Assembly: GCF_016591715.1 (NCBI RefSeq)
Contig: NZ_AP024109.1
Coordinates: forward strand, 1,550,001-1,614,000
Source: Mesorhizobium sp. J8
GTDB lineage: Bacteria > Pseudomonadota > Alphaproteobacteria > Rhizobiales > Rhizobiaceae
Length of the DNA: 64,000 nt
Direction of reading: 5' to 3'
Shown here: positions 10,561 to 19,557 of the stretch, in pieces
Numbering within the stretch: position 1 is the stretch's first letter
Layout of the letters: each line of letters begins with the position of its first letter
Program-made: the position numbers and the translations under genes
The notes under the pieces: generated by a model
The model's database searches: none
What the model was told of the DNA's origin: nothing
Seen by the model: only the letters and a program-made list of their open reading frames with translations

Positions 10561-10741
10561 CGGCGCCTTGCGTCTCCGAGGGGACAAACGGCCAGGGCTT
10601 CCGCGCCTATGAATTTCGATTCTCGACCACCGCAAGGTCAATGGCGTGCCAAAATCCTCCCGGCGACAGTGAGATACGTTCGCCTGACATGCAGTATCAT
10701 CTCGGCTGAATGATTTGTTCAATTGTGACAGGATGCGGCTC

Positions 10742-11290
10742 TTATGACGTCGGATTCCGCTTCCGGTAGACCACACGAGGCCGCAACCAATGGCCCTCGT
10801 CGAGCCGTAGGTCCTCATAATCGCCTGCGGGATCATAAGTCATGCCGATCTTCTGCATAACCCTTTGGCTCGGTGCGTTCTCCTTGGCGGTGACAGCTAA
10901 GACCTCGGGTAGACCGATTGACCAGGCGTAGTCGAGCCACTCCCGCGCGCCTTCCGGCGCGAGCCCTTTGCCCCAATGCTCCTTTGCGAGCATCCATCCG
11001 ATTTCGACGGTCCGATGGCTGGGATTTGCCGCCTGCACCCACTCTGAGAGGACGCCGAGCCCAATCAAACCGATGAGCTCTCCGCTGCCCTTCAGTTCCG
11101 CTGCCTGAAAATGGAACCCCTCAGTCCGAGCGCGCTCGATGGCAAGGTTGATCCTGACATTAGTTTCCTCAACCGTTAGCACTTTGGGGTAGAAACGTCT
11201 GACGTGCGCATCACCGAAAATTCGCGCCATCGGACTTCGGTCTTTGTCTTCCAAAGGGCGTAATATGAGACGTTCAGTTGCCAGCCTCAT
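10742..11290 (-). CDS. GNAT-family N-acetyltransferase (RimJ/RimL-like)
   Basis: Predicted acetyl-CoA-dependent acetyltransferase of 182 residues, the usual length. It begins with the family's MRLATERLILRPLEDKDRSP motif, has the beta-4 strand ELIGLIGLGVL, and the acetyl-CoA pyrophosphate loop in GWMLAKEHWGKGLAPEGARE, followed by NAPSQRVMQKIGM, where this family usually has N-x-x-S-xx-vxekxGF. The substrate cannot be read; relatives acetylate ribosomal-protein N-termini, small amines or antibiotics. It stands alone between IS relics, on the same strand as KamA but 1.4 kb downstream of it, so an operon is unlikely. Confidence 0.85.
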   Translation of the reverse strand: MRLATERLILRPLEDKDRSPMARIFGDAHVRRFYPKVLTVEETNVRINLAIERARTEGFHFQAAELKGSGELIGLIGLGVLSEWVQAANPSHRTVEIGWMLAKEHWGKGLAPEGAREWLDYAWSIGLPEVLAVTAKENAPSQRVMQKIGMTYDPAGDYEDLRLDEGHWLRPRVVYRKRNPTS

Positions 11291-11904
11291 TTGTCAACAG
11301 ACCGATATGGGCGAAGCGCAAAATGCCTCCTTGGCCCACTTCGGAAAATGCGCCGCCGGGACCGAGTAAAACTGGTCGGGCACTCTGGTTGACAGCCCTC
11401 GAAGTTGCAGGACCGCTGTTGTCGGCAGGTTTTCCATAGTCTCGCTCCGCAGCCATTCGCGCTGATGTTGTCGCTCGTGCACGGGTGCATAAAGTTACCG
11501 GTCGCAGGATTGCGCTCGAGCATCATCTGCGCTGGCAGCACCGAAAGCTTTATCACCTGAGCGCACCACGTCTTGTTAAGTTTTCGTGATAAATGCAGAT
11601 TTATGTCCTTTGTGCAGCAGTGACCCCTATGCGGAATTTACTTTCACTGTGGGGGATAGGTATATGGTTGATGTTGCCTTCAATTGAGAGGAGATGGCCC
11701 CTACGTTTGTTGAAGGCCGTCTTTCCAAAGCCGATGCGGAGCGACATACGGTGTAAAGGAAGGTAGTGAAGCGCTTGGTGGAGCGCCTTTCGTACGACCG
11801 TTCCTCGTGGCCGAAGATGAGTCCGAGGCGAACCGAGGCCTCGGTGGCAACGCAATCGCCGCGCCGATACGCTTTGACCGTTTCGCCGCCCAGCGCTCCG
11901 GGGC
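11291..11904. other. Intergenic, no supported gene
   Basis: Several overlapping short minus-strand frames exist at 11274-11556, but none shows a domain I recognise, and all lie just upstream of the acetyltransferase start. The remainder shows no motif. Confidence 0.35.
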
Positions 11905-12400
11905 ACTAGGCTAAAGAAAGGGCCACCAAGTGGCGCGGATTGTCGAAGCGGCGGACATCGCCGACTTCACTGACGAAGGTGATGGCAACGATGACGGACA
12001 CACCGCGCAGTGCCTGATAGCCCGTCACCGCCGGCGCCATCGATCAGCCGGCACCACTCCGGCCAACTGGGCATCGAGCCGCTCCAGGCGAGCCTGCGCA
12101 TCGTTGATGACGTCGACCTAGTCCTGGAAGACGATCTGCTGGGCCGGATGATCGAGCTTTCTGCGCCGCCAGCGAGCGGGCATGGGCCGGGCTCCAGTGC
12201 TTATGGCCGCTAAACACCTGGCAATGGCGCAGCAGGAACGAATGCAGCGCCTGCGCTTCTTATGCAGGTCCTCGCTCGCTGCTGCACACACCGTCGCCAG
12301 ATGGCGCACCACCTCGTGCACGGTGTCGGGAACTCAGACGCCGATCAGTTCGCCGGCCCGCAACAGCGTCAGGCTGACAGCATCTCGCCGGTTCGTCTGA
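11905..12400 (-). pseudogene. IS110/IS1111-type transposase relic
   Basis: Minus-strand pieces read VHEVVRHLATVCAAASEDLH, KLDHPAQQIVFQDYVDV and, in another frame, YQALRGVSVIVAITFVSEVG with DVRRFDNPRHLVAL. These are the linker and the C-terminal serine-containing region of IS110/IS1111 transposases. The element is frameshifted and lacks both termini. Confidence 0.7.
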
Positions 12401-12748
12401 CGCGCCCGCCCGCAAGTTTGGGTCTTGATCAAACGTCTAGGCGCATCAACTCTTATCGATGCCAGCGGGATGTTTCAGCGCCAAAGACGACAAAGTCAAC
12501 TCTGAACTGGCCTACATGGAGCACGCAGCAATATCGTTCTCCCCACCTACCTTTGGCTACTTAACTCTTTACTTACCTATTCCATCGATTGCGGTCCATA
12601 ATACTATGACAGCTTATTTGACGTCATCACGTTCTTAATTCTGTCTTGGGACAATATAGAGCATCCCAGATCATCGGGCCACCAATCACCTATCACAATT
12701 TCTGATGCATTGATGGAGCGAAGTCCCATGGGCGCACGCAGTTCGGCC

Positions 12749-13966
12749 TCATGCTTCGGGCAAATCATCCAACCAGCAAGCGCCATCGAGGTATGGCCTC
12801 GAAAAGATCTTTCCGACCTTCTCGGGTGCCTTGTTTTGATGGTATCGCATATAGATTCGATCATCGCCTGCAAGGTCAAGGATCTCGATCTTTCCAGTGT
12901 AATGAGACATGATGTATTTAAACGTTTTTTGGATTCCGCTGAGTCGCTGGTTGATGCCGCTCGCAATTTGTGTTCCGCGGCGCAGCGAAACCTGGAAGTG
13001 TGAAGCGCCTTTCACCGGCCTGGCCTGAAAGAGGTAATATGGACGGACACCCATTTGATGGCACTTGGCGAAGGTCGCTGCCAAGATCTCCGGATCGTCG
13101 TTAACTTTTGCGAGAAGCACGGACTGATTGAGAAACTGCACACCCAGTGCACGCAAAGAGCGAATGTTGCGCTCCGCGTCTACCGAGATTTCACTGATGT
13201 GGTCGAAATGTGTGACGACCACCGAAGCTTTGCCCGATTCGTGGATCCGTTGGAACAAAGCCGGTAGAGCGGGATCCTCGAACCGCTTGGGCTGGTAGGC
13301 GATTGCCTTTGTACCGAAACGGATCGAGTCCAAATGCGGGATTGGCAGCAGATGGTCAAGAATCTTGTCAAGCCTGGCGGTGCTTAGCACGAATGGGTCA
13401 CCTCCAGAAAGCAATACATTTGTCATCTCAGGATGATTGCTAATATATCGAGCAATCTGGGTGAAGTCAGTTGCGATTTCATCGGACTGCTTGCCAACGA
13501 AGCGTTTGCGAAAGCAATAACGACAGTATGAAATGCAACGATCCGTAACCAGCAACAACCCGGTTTGGGCGTACTTGTGCTGCATTCCCGGTATGACCGT
13601 ATTGTCGTGCTCGCCGCTCGTATCTAGTTTGCCAGAGCTCACGAACTCCTCGAACGATGGTTCGGTAATGTACCTGAGTTGGTCGTAGTAGCCACTATTC
13701 ATGACTTGTTCGCGGTAGAATTTTGTGACTTGATAACGCGTGATGCCATTGCATTCCAGCTCGCCTTCTGTAACGACCCGCGTTCCCTCGAGGAACTTCA
13801 TGATCGCTGTTCGAGCCCGCAGTTCCGAGTTTGGGGGCGGGCAGACGGGAGACGCTGCGGCGGCCGCCGGCACGTTCAGCTCATGTTCGCTCCGGCTCTG
13901 GTCCGTGCAAACAGCAATCCTTACCTCCGGATCCCGCTCCGTATGGTTCGTTCGCGTACGTTTCAT
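12749..13966 (-). CDS. KamA-family radical SAM aminomutase
   Basis: Predicted PLP- and [4Fe-4S]/SAM-dependent 2,3-aminomutase moving an alpha-amino group to the beta position. The cluster motif CxxxCxxC is C144-C148-C151 in DRCISYCRYCFRKR. The SGGDP motif follows at about 187-191. K359 in HYTGKIEIL aligns with the PLP lysine of lysine 2,3-aminomutase (PGGGGKIPL). In my hand alignment the aspartate that binds the lysine side-chain amine (D330 of the clostridial enzyme) is replaced by isoleucine, so L-lysine is a doubtful substrate; glutamate or another amino acid is possible. The length of 405 is normal. A near-perfect sigma54 promoter ends about 65 bp upstream of the start, with two NifA-type sites beyond it. 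An ATP-grasp ligase is divergently arranged. The gene is intact. Confidence 0.85.
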   Translation of the reverse strand: MKRTRTNHTERDPEVRIAVCTDQSRSEHELNVPAAAAASPVCPPPNSELRARTAIMKFLEGTRVVTEGELECNGITRYQVTKFYREQVMNSGYYDQLRYITEPSFEEFVSSGKLDTSGEHDNTVIPGMQHKYAQTGLLLVTDRCISYCRYCFRKRFVGKQSDEIATDFTQIARYISNHPEMTNVLLSGGDPFVLSTARLDKILDHLLPIPHLDSIRFGTKAIAYQPKRFEDPALPALFQRIHESGKASVVVTHFDHISEISVDAERNIRSLRALGVQFLNQSVLLAKVNDDPEILAATFAKCHQMGVRPYYLFQARPVKGASHFQVSLRRGTQIASGINQRLSGIQKTFKYIMSHYTGKIEILDLAGDDRIYMRYHQNKAPEKVGKIFSRPYLDGACWLDDLPEA

Positions 13967-14031
13967 TTAGACCCCCAAGTTGGAGACTGCGAGAGTACCG
14001 TGACCGTAAACGGGACCTTCGCCATGTCGCC

Positions 14032-14047
14032 TGCAACCGGCGTGCCG
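14032..14047 (-). promoter_or_regulatory. Sigma54 (-24/-12) promoter for the kamA-like gene
   Basis: The minus strand reads CGGCACGCCGGTTGCA. The consensus is TGGCACG-N4-TTGCA; only the first base differs, and the invariant GG and GC are separated by exactly 10 bp. It would start transcription about 55 bp before the KamA-family start codon at 13966. Two TGT-N10-ACA sites lie 85 and 105 bp upstream. Confidence 0.82.
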
Positions 14048-14123
14048 CCGAAGAGATTGCGAGGGAAGGAGGAGCAAGGCCAGTCTTTTGACGATGTAGT
14101 CGCGGAAGACTTGTACATCAGTG

Positions 14124-14139
14124 TGTCAAGTTCCGAACA
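14124..14139. promoter_or_regulatory. NifA-type upstream activator site (TGT-N10-ACA), site 1
   Basis: The sequence TGTCAAGTTCCGAACA fits TGT-N10-ACA exactly. It is palindromic in its specified bases and lies between two divergent sigma54-type promoters, about 85 bp from the -24 element of the KamA-side promoter. Confidence 0.75.
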
Positions 14140-14143
14140 TGGA

Positions 14144-14159
14144 TGTCGTCAACCGAACA
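14144..14159. promoter_or_regulatory. NifA-type upstream activator site (TGT-N10-ACA), site 2
   Basis: The sequence TGTCGTCAACCGAACA is a second exact match, 20 bp from site 1 (about two helical turns), so both sites face the same side of the DNA. This is the paired arrangement often seen upstream of nif promoters. Confidence 0.75.
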
Positions 14160-14288
14160 TAGCTGGCATAGAGTGCTGTGACGCGGTCCGAGCGAGTGCG
14201 GTTGAACGAATACCGCACGATCCGGTCCGCTGATCGCGTGGCTGATTGCAAGCTCCTTTTCGGCGTATCCATGTTCCTGCCGGCTTTG

Positions 14289-14304
14289 TGGCACTCTTCA
14301 CGCT
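14289..14304 (+). promoter_or_regulatory. Second, divergent sigma54-type promoter (toward the ATP-grasp gene)
   Basis: The plus strand reads TGGCACTCTTCACGCT: a perfect -24 TGGCAC, correct 10-bp spacing and GC at -12, but ACGCT instead of TTGCA/T. The two NifA-type sites lie about 140 and 160 bp upstream. An IS110 relic now sits between this promoter and the ATP-grasp start at 14857, giving a leader of some 540 bp if it is still used. Confidence 0.55.
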
Positions 14305-14429
14305 TAACACAGCAATTCGCATGTTACCGTTCCGGACGTGGGTGCCTCAATGTAATCGACGCAGTATCTTAATCAGGGCTGCCTCATCAGCTTCCAGATC
14401 ACCGTAAGCTCCCATGGCATCGCCGGAAT

Positions 14430-14706
14430 ATGAGGCGAGAAACACTCGTAGGTGAGTCCGGCTTTGGTGCGCTGACATTTTCAGCGGCCATCGACGAACC
14501 TCGCGATTTTGGCTCGTCCGGGATGCTGGGCACATATTTCGGGCTGATCCCGAGGAAGCATCCCTGGCTTGACGGGGCGCATTTCCAAGGTCTGCGACTA
14601 TGGGGCGCGTGTGACGCTCTAGAAAGCGGCCAACGTGATGCTGACGCGCCCCGTCAAGAATCGGCTTTGAAGCCTTGGGCGCTTGCAGTGGCGAAGCTGG
14701 CCTGAA
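14430..14706 (+). pseudogene. IS110-family transposase C-terminal relic
   Basis: The plus-strand frame reads GALTFSAAIDEPRDFGSSGM, then LGTYFGLIPRKHPW, and ends SALKPWALAVAKLA with a stop. This is the C-terminal serine-containing domain of IS110 transposases, with internal frame changes. It separates the sigma54-type promoter at 14289 from the ATP-grasp gene. Confidence 0.7.
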
Positions 14707-14856
14707 TGCGAAAAGCCGTGGCTATAATAAATCCTTCAATTAATTTTACAGAAACTTTGTGAGACCGGAATCTGGACGGTGGTAACCTTACCTCAACATC
14801 TGGTCGAAGACGAAAAGACCGATACCCGTTTTCCCTACGTAACGCCGGAGTTAACA

Positions 14857-16140
14857 ATGAAAGAAAGAGCGCTCATTCTGCTTGAAGGCCACAGGACTGT
14901 CGGGCCTCTATACATAAAAGCAGCTCAGAGTCTTGGTATTCATCCAATTACCCTGGCAACGAATCCAACTCAGTTCGACTACCTTGCGGCGAAAGGGCTT
15001 GAGGCCGCCCGTGTAGATACAGACGATCTTGGTTCGTTGGTCCGCGAATGCTGCCGACTACATTCGACATATGACATTGCTGGCATTACTGGCTTTTCGG
15101 GCCTGGACGAGTCGATTTATGTGACAGTTGGCAAACTCTGCCGGCATTTTGATCTGCCAGGACCGGACCCGGCATCCATCGAACGATGCTGCGACAAATT
15201 CGTTCAACGTCAACTCCTCGCGGCAGCCGGCATTCCAATGCCTGCTTATCGCTTGGTAGCGGATGCGACGGAGGTGGAAAGCTCTGCCGCGGAGATCGGC
15301 CTACCGGTGATTGTTAAGCCAGCCGTGGGTAGCGGCAGCTGCGGTGTCCGATTGTGCCGCAGCATCGGCGAGGTGGCCGATCACACGGCTTATCTGCTGG
15401 CGAAGGAGCCGACAAGGGGGGCTTCGCCCAGGATACTGATCGAAGAATTCGCCCAGGGCCCGCAGTATAGCGCTGACACAATGGGAACTGAGGTTATTGC
15501 AGTAGGTGCTGCGGACTTCGACTGCTCACCCCAGTTCGTCGTTCGCGGCAGCATCTTTCCGGCTCCGCTGACTGACTTCGAGCATGAACGCATTGCCAAT
15601 GTTTCACTGAGCTGTTTGCGCGCTCTCGACCTTGGCTGGGGACCAGCGAACATCGAATTCCGCTGGACGAAGCGTGGACCAGTCGTCATTGAAGTAAATC
15701 CGCGTCTTCCGGGTTGGACGACTCCCCGCCTGATTCAACTGGCTTACGGTATCGATCCCATTGCCGAGCACCTCAAGCTAGTAATCGGCGAGGAATGGGA
15801 TTTGCGCACAAAGCATTCGCAAACCGCGGCCGCTCGGTTCCTCGTTCCTGCAGCCGACGGCGTCCTCGACTGGATTGAGGGCGACAGTCTGGCGGTTGGC
15901 TTACCAGGTGTAACCGAGGTCAAATTGTATGTTGAACCTAATACAGTCATCGTCAGAAAAGGCGATTTCCGAGACACCATGGGACACGTCATGGCCGCCT
16001 CACCCACCCATGCTGAGACGGAAGCGATATTGCAGCGTGCCGTTGACTTAATTAGTTGGTCGATCACACCCCTTCCGACCGTTCTGAAAGCGAAGCGCTT
16101 TGCGGCCCCTCGCGTTCTGGCGAACAGGGCAGGATCCTGA
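14857..16140 (+). CDS. ATP-grasp carboxylate-amine ligase (amino-acid ligase type)
   Basis: Predicted cytosolic ligase that activates a carboxylate as acyl phosphate and joins it to an amine. From the start at 14857 (GGAG six bases upstream) it has 427 residues, normal for the family. The N-terminal pre-ATP-grasp domain begins MKERALILLEGHRTVGPLYI. The ATP-grasp core shows DKFVQRQLLAAAGIPMPAYR, the nucleotide-binding lysine in GLPVIVKPAVGSGSCGV, the adenine-binding region ILIEEFAQGPQYSADT, and magnesium ligands in NIEFRWTKRGPVVIEVNPRLPG. Relatives make dipeptides such as bacilysin-type or carnosine-type compounds. It is divergent from the KamA-family gene and shares its putative NifA-type control region, which suggests a common pathway. 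The substrates cannot be read. Confidence 0.83.
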   Translation: MKERALILLEGHRTVGPLYIKAAQSLGIHPITLATNPTQFDYLAAKGLEAARVDTDDLGSLVRECCRLHSTYDIAGITGFSGLDESIYVTVGKLCRHFDLPGPDPASIERCCDKFVQRQLLAAAGIPMPAYRLVADATEVESSAAEIGLPVIVKPAVGSGSCGVRLCRSIGEVADHTAYLLAKEPTRGASPRILIEEFAQGPQYSADTMGTEVIAVGAADFDCSPQFVVRGSIFPAPLTDFEHERIANVSLSCLRALDLGWGPANIEFRWTKRGPVVIEVNPRLPGWTTPRLIQLAYGIDPIAEHLKLVIGEEWDLRTKHSQTAAARFLVPAADGVLDWIEGDSLAVGLPGVTEVKLYVEPNTVIVRKGDFRDTMGHVMAASPTHAETEAILQRAVDLISWSITPLPTVLKAKRFAAPRVLANRAGS

Positions 16141-16649
16141 TGCAACGAGCCGATAGCGGGATCGACAGCAACTCGACACCAGAGTTCGCGCTTCTTCATG
16201 TGGGGCACACTTACGCACCGCCCTGCGGTCTCCATGGCGAACGCTGATGCCGACAGGCCTTGCCGATCGAAACCCAGTTCATCATTATCTCGCCAATCCT
16301 GACCACTGCAACCCCCGACCGGATCATCAGGAGAGGCATCAGCGGATTACGTGCAGTCAGTCTCCCGCAGCGGGGTGCTGAGACGACGATTCAAACTTAT
16401 GAAGGAGTATCGAGCCGGTATCGACAATCAGCTGCAAGGCTGATGCGATGAAACGGTTATCGACACCTTGGACCCGCGCGCTGTGATGCGTTTAACCCGG
16501 TTCCAACTCGCGGCGCCGTCAACGGGGATGTCCCGTAGGATGTTGGATTTGTAGGTGAGGTAGGCGTTGCCCGCCTTAGTCCATAAGCGCGGGGTGTCGA
16601 ATACGCACAACGCCATGACGAATCTCATCATGCTCCCAGGGCCCCCACG
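16141..16649. other. Intergenic, no supported gene
   Basis: Downstream of the ATP-grasp gene. A 67-codon minus-strand frame (16428-16631) has no motif I recognise, and the rest shows nothing identifiable. IS5 copy A begins at the right edge. Confidence 0.35.
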
Positions 16650-17348
16650 CCAGTGGACGATGCGTGAGGTGATGAACGCGATGTTCTAAGTGCTACGGGC
16701 CGGCTGCACCTGGCGTCTGCTGCCCAAGGATTTCCCGCCGAGAAGCACAGTCTACGGCTGGTTCTTGCGCTTTCGCCGAAGGCCTGTTCGAGACGATCAA
16801 CTATCGCCTGGTTATGAAAGACCGCGAGTGGGTCGGCCCGAGAGGCCAGCCACCTCGGCAGCGGTGATCGACAGCCAATCGGTCAAGACGGTCGAAGCCG
16901 GCGGCCCGAGGGGCTATGACGCCGGCAAGAAGATCAAGGGCAGAAAGCGCCACGCCATGGTCGACACGACGGACGGGCGCTGGTGATCCAGGCCCACCCA
17001 GCCGACATCCAGGACCGGGACGGCGCCGTGCCCCTGTTGAAGGCCTCGCGAGGGCCGTTCCCCTTCGTCGAACTCGCATTTGCCGACAGCGCCTACAATG
17101 CCGAGCGCGTCAGAGAGGCCACCTCGATCGCCATCGAGATCGTCAAGAAGATCGCCAATCAGGTCGGTTTCCAGGTCCTGCCCAGGCGCTGGGTGGTCGA
17201 GCGCCTCTTCGCCTGGATCAACTGCAACCGAGGCCTCGCCAAGGACATCGAGGCGACCATCGCCTCGGTCCAGGCCTTTCTCTACGCCGCCGCCGTCATG
17301 CTACTCACGCGGCGATTGGCGGGAGCGTCATGAGCTTCGAGTCGGACA
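16650..17348 (+). mobile_element. IS5-family element, copy A (5'-truncated, broken transposase)
   Basis: It encodes, in three frames, [33 protein letters not shown], then [20 protein letters not shown] with [12 protein letters not shown], then ELAFADSAYNAERVREATSI and RRWVVERLFAWINCNRGL up to LLTRRLAGAS. This is the DDE core of IS5/IS427-type transposases, with an in-frame stop after NAMF and two frameshifts. It is nearly identical to copy B at 35075 and in the same orientation, but lacks the first 110 bp or so of coding sequence. Confidence 0.85.
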
Positions 17349-17369
17349 TGAAAGCCCCGCCACTGCTTC

Positions 17370-17700
17370 CGCAGGTGGACGCGGCATTTCCAAGTCCGCG
17401 GTTTCCAGGCGGTTCAAAGCCCCGACCCGAAGCCCGGCTTGATGAATGGATGTCCTCGGATCTGTCGTAGCTCGACCTGCTTGTGATCCAGATTGATGGG
17501 CTGGATTTGGACGAGCTACTCATCGTGGCGGCAGTCGGTTTCGATGCTGAGGGCCACAAGTGTGATCGAAGGGGCGACTGAGAACTCGGAGGCGGTGCTC
17601 GACAGTCTCATCGATCGCGGGATAGATCGAAGTCTGTCGCCTCTTCGTAATAGGGGCTGACCAAAGGCGATCTGCAGGACCTTCAGCGTGGATACTTCCC
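17370..17700 (+). pseudogene. IS256-like transposase relic (different lineage)
   Basis: Frames read SKSAVSRRFKAPTRSPAR, then ARLDEWMSSDLS-stop-LDLLVIQIDGLDLDELLIVA with AVGFDAEGHK, then pieces resembling NLIDRGLDPxxCRLFVIDGAKAL. This is the central part of a mutator-type transposase of another subgroup than the two 1378-bp copies. It is heavily decayed and sits directly against IS5 copy A. Confidence 0.6.
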
Positions 17701-17989
17701 ATCCAGCGGTGCCTGATCTATTGTGCCTGCCTCTGGATTATGTCGACTTGGGAGTAGAATCCGACTATGGGCGAGGATCGCTGCGATGGGGTCGGCATAA
17801 TCACGGCGGGCCTGACGGATGGTGCAAATTCCTCTTCTTGCGAAGAAGGGGAGTTGCTTTTGTGTCAACTGATCCGTTTCGCGTTCGCGTCCAGGGCCCA
17901 CTTGCTCTATCTGCGGCTGGGTTTGCTGGCGAACCTGCCCGACAGGACTGTACGTAGGTCTCCGCTCTCGAGCAGATGCGGTTGCTGGC

Positions 17990-19008
17990 GCGATTGAGCC
18001 GCGGGTTAGCCTGGAGGGGGCGGACCTGAAGGACTTGGATGCGAGCCATCTTGATCGGTTTGTCCGCACCCGTCGCGCAGCTTGCCAGCAGTTCCGCTCG
18101 ATCAAAGCATTGCGGCCAAGACTACGCCATTTGCGCGCACTCGGCGTGGTGCGGCAGCCATCGCCCCGTGCACCGGACGATCCGGTCGATGAACTGCTGG
18201 AGCGATACCGACGCCACCTGACGGATGAGCGCGGCTTTGGGGAAGGTGACGGCGATCGGCTACGCCCACGTTGTGCGCTCCTTTCTGCGCCATCGATTGT
18301 CGTTCGACGGGCTGGCCTTGGACCTTGCGGGTTGGCCGCGACCGACATCGTCGCCTTCGTGGTGATGCATTGCCCTCAGTTGGGTCGCGGCGCGGCAAGC
18401 CTGACAGTGACGGCGCCGCGATCGCTGCTCGCAGTCCTGCATGTCGAGGGCCTCATCGCGCGTCCTCTTGCCGCTTGCGTGCCCTCGGTCGCCATCTGCC
18501 GATTGTCCAGGCTGCCAAAGAGACTGGATCCCGATCAGTTTGAGCGCCTTCTAGCATCCTGCGACCGCGGAACGTCGCTCGGTTGCCGCGACTTCGCGGT
18601 CTCGCGTCTCGGCTTGCGGGCGGAGGGGAGTCGCCAAGCTCAAACTCGATGACGTGGATGGCGATCCGGCGAGATCCTCGTGAAGGCAAATGAAGCCGCA
18701 TCGAACACCTTCCCTTGCCGGCCGACGTCGGCGAAGCGGTGGCTTATCTGCCCACGGCCGTCCCCGGACTGCTCAGGGCCGGACTATATTTGTGCGCGTC
18801 AAGGCGCCCCTTGGTGCTCTCTCAGCAGTGGCGTGTCGCAAATCGAGGCTGCCGCCGGTCGCCACGCCGGACTCGGCCAGACCGGAAGTTGGGCAGGTCC
18901 TGCGCCATCGTCGCGCCCTGATAACGGCGATCTATGCCATGGTTCACCGGGGAGCCCTGCGAACGATCGCCCACCCCTGGCTCCGCACCAAGTTGCGCAA
19001 AACTCGAT
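17990..19008 (+). pseudogene. Tyrosine recombinase/integrase, decayed
   Basis: Pieces in several frames resemble a XerD-like phage integrase: DDPVDELLERYRRHLTDERG, then TDIVAFVVMHCPQLGRGAAS with LTVTAPRSLLAVLHVEGLIA, ACVPSVAICRLSRLPKRLDP and FERLLASCDRGTSLGCRDFA, then FVRVKAPLGALS and finally IGQVLRHRRALITAIYA-like text (here EVGQVLRHRRALITAIYAMV). The catalytic RHRxY core is interrupted by frameshifts and a deletion. It may mark an old integration event. Confidence 0.7.
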
Positions 19009-19131
19009 GACGTACACTTTGCCGGGCTGGAGATTGGTGAGGGGCTCGCCACGCAGCCAGGTCTTCACCTTGATCGAAGCAGCCGGTGACTCCATCTGCA
19101 ATGCCATGTTGCTCTCCAAGGCTATTGCCAC
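19000..19131 (-). pseudogene. Redoxin/TlpA-like N-terminal fragment
   Basis: The minus strand from 19131 reads MAIALESNMALQ, then IKVKTWLRGEPL, then GKVYVIEFCATWCGA, where a thioredoxin-like CxxC would follow, but the frame runs into integrase-relic sequence. About 44 residues of a thioredoxin-fold protein survive; the active-site second cysteine and the rest are lost. Confidence 0.55.
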
Positions 19132-19165
19132 GGGGCAGCGTGCGCGCGAGGTTATTTCCCTCTAA

Positions 19166-19557
19166 GCGAGGGGCATCACGGGTTCAAGGAAACGGGAGCA
19201 TCGCCCGTCTTGCACTGCGTTAGCCAACCTTTACTCAGTCTTGCCCTATCCAGTGTTGCCGCATCTTAACCAGCAAAGGTCGTGCCAGTGCGTCCTGTGC
19301 GCAAGCGAGAAATCGGTGCAGCCGTCCTCAAGCGGCGACCCGTATGTGAGTTTGACCGGGCTCGATTGACCGAGCCATGTCACGCAATCGGGCCCGCTCT
19401 GGATTCTGCAGCCAATAGGAGGAACACGATGCTCCAACGCCCCTCTTACCTCAGCATCGCCATGCGAGGCTGCGATCAAACAAGTAGGCAACCAGAAATA
19501 GCGTCATGCGTAGTGCATGGTGTTCCCTCGATCGCCACCTGCTTCCTGTCGCTGCGC
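19166..19557. other. Intergenic, no supported gene
   Basis: Downstream ends of the redoxin fragment and of the kinase gene face each other here. I find only motif-free short frames. Confidence 0.4.
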
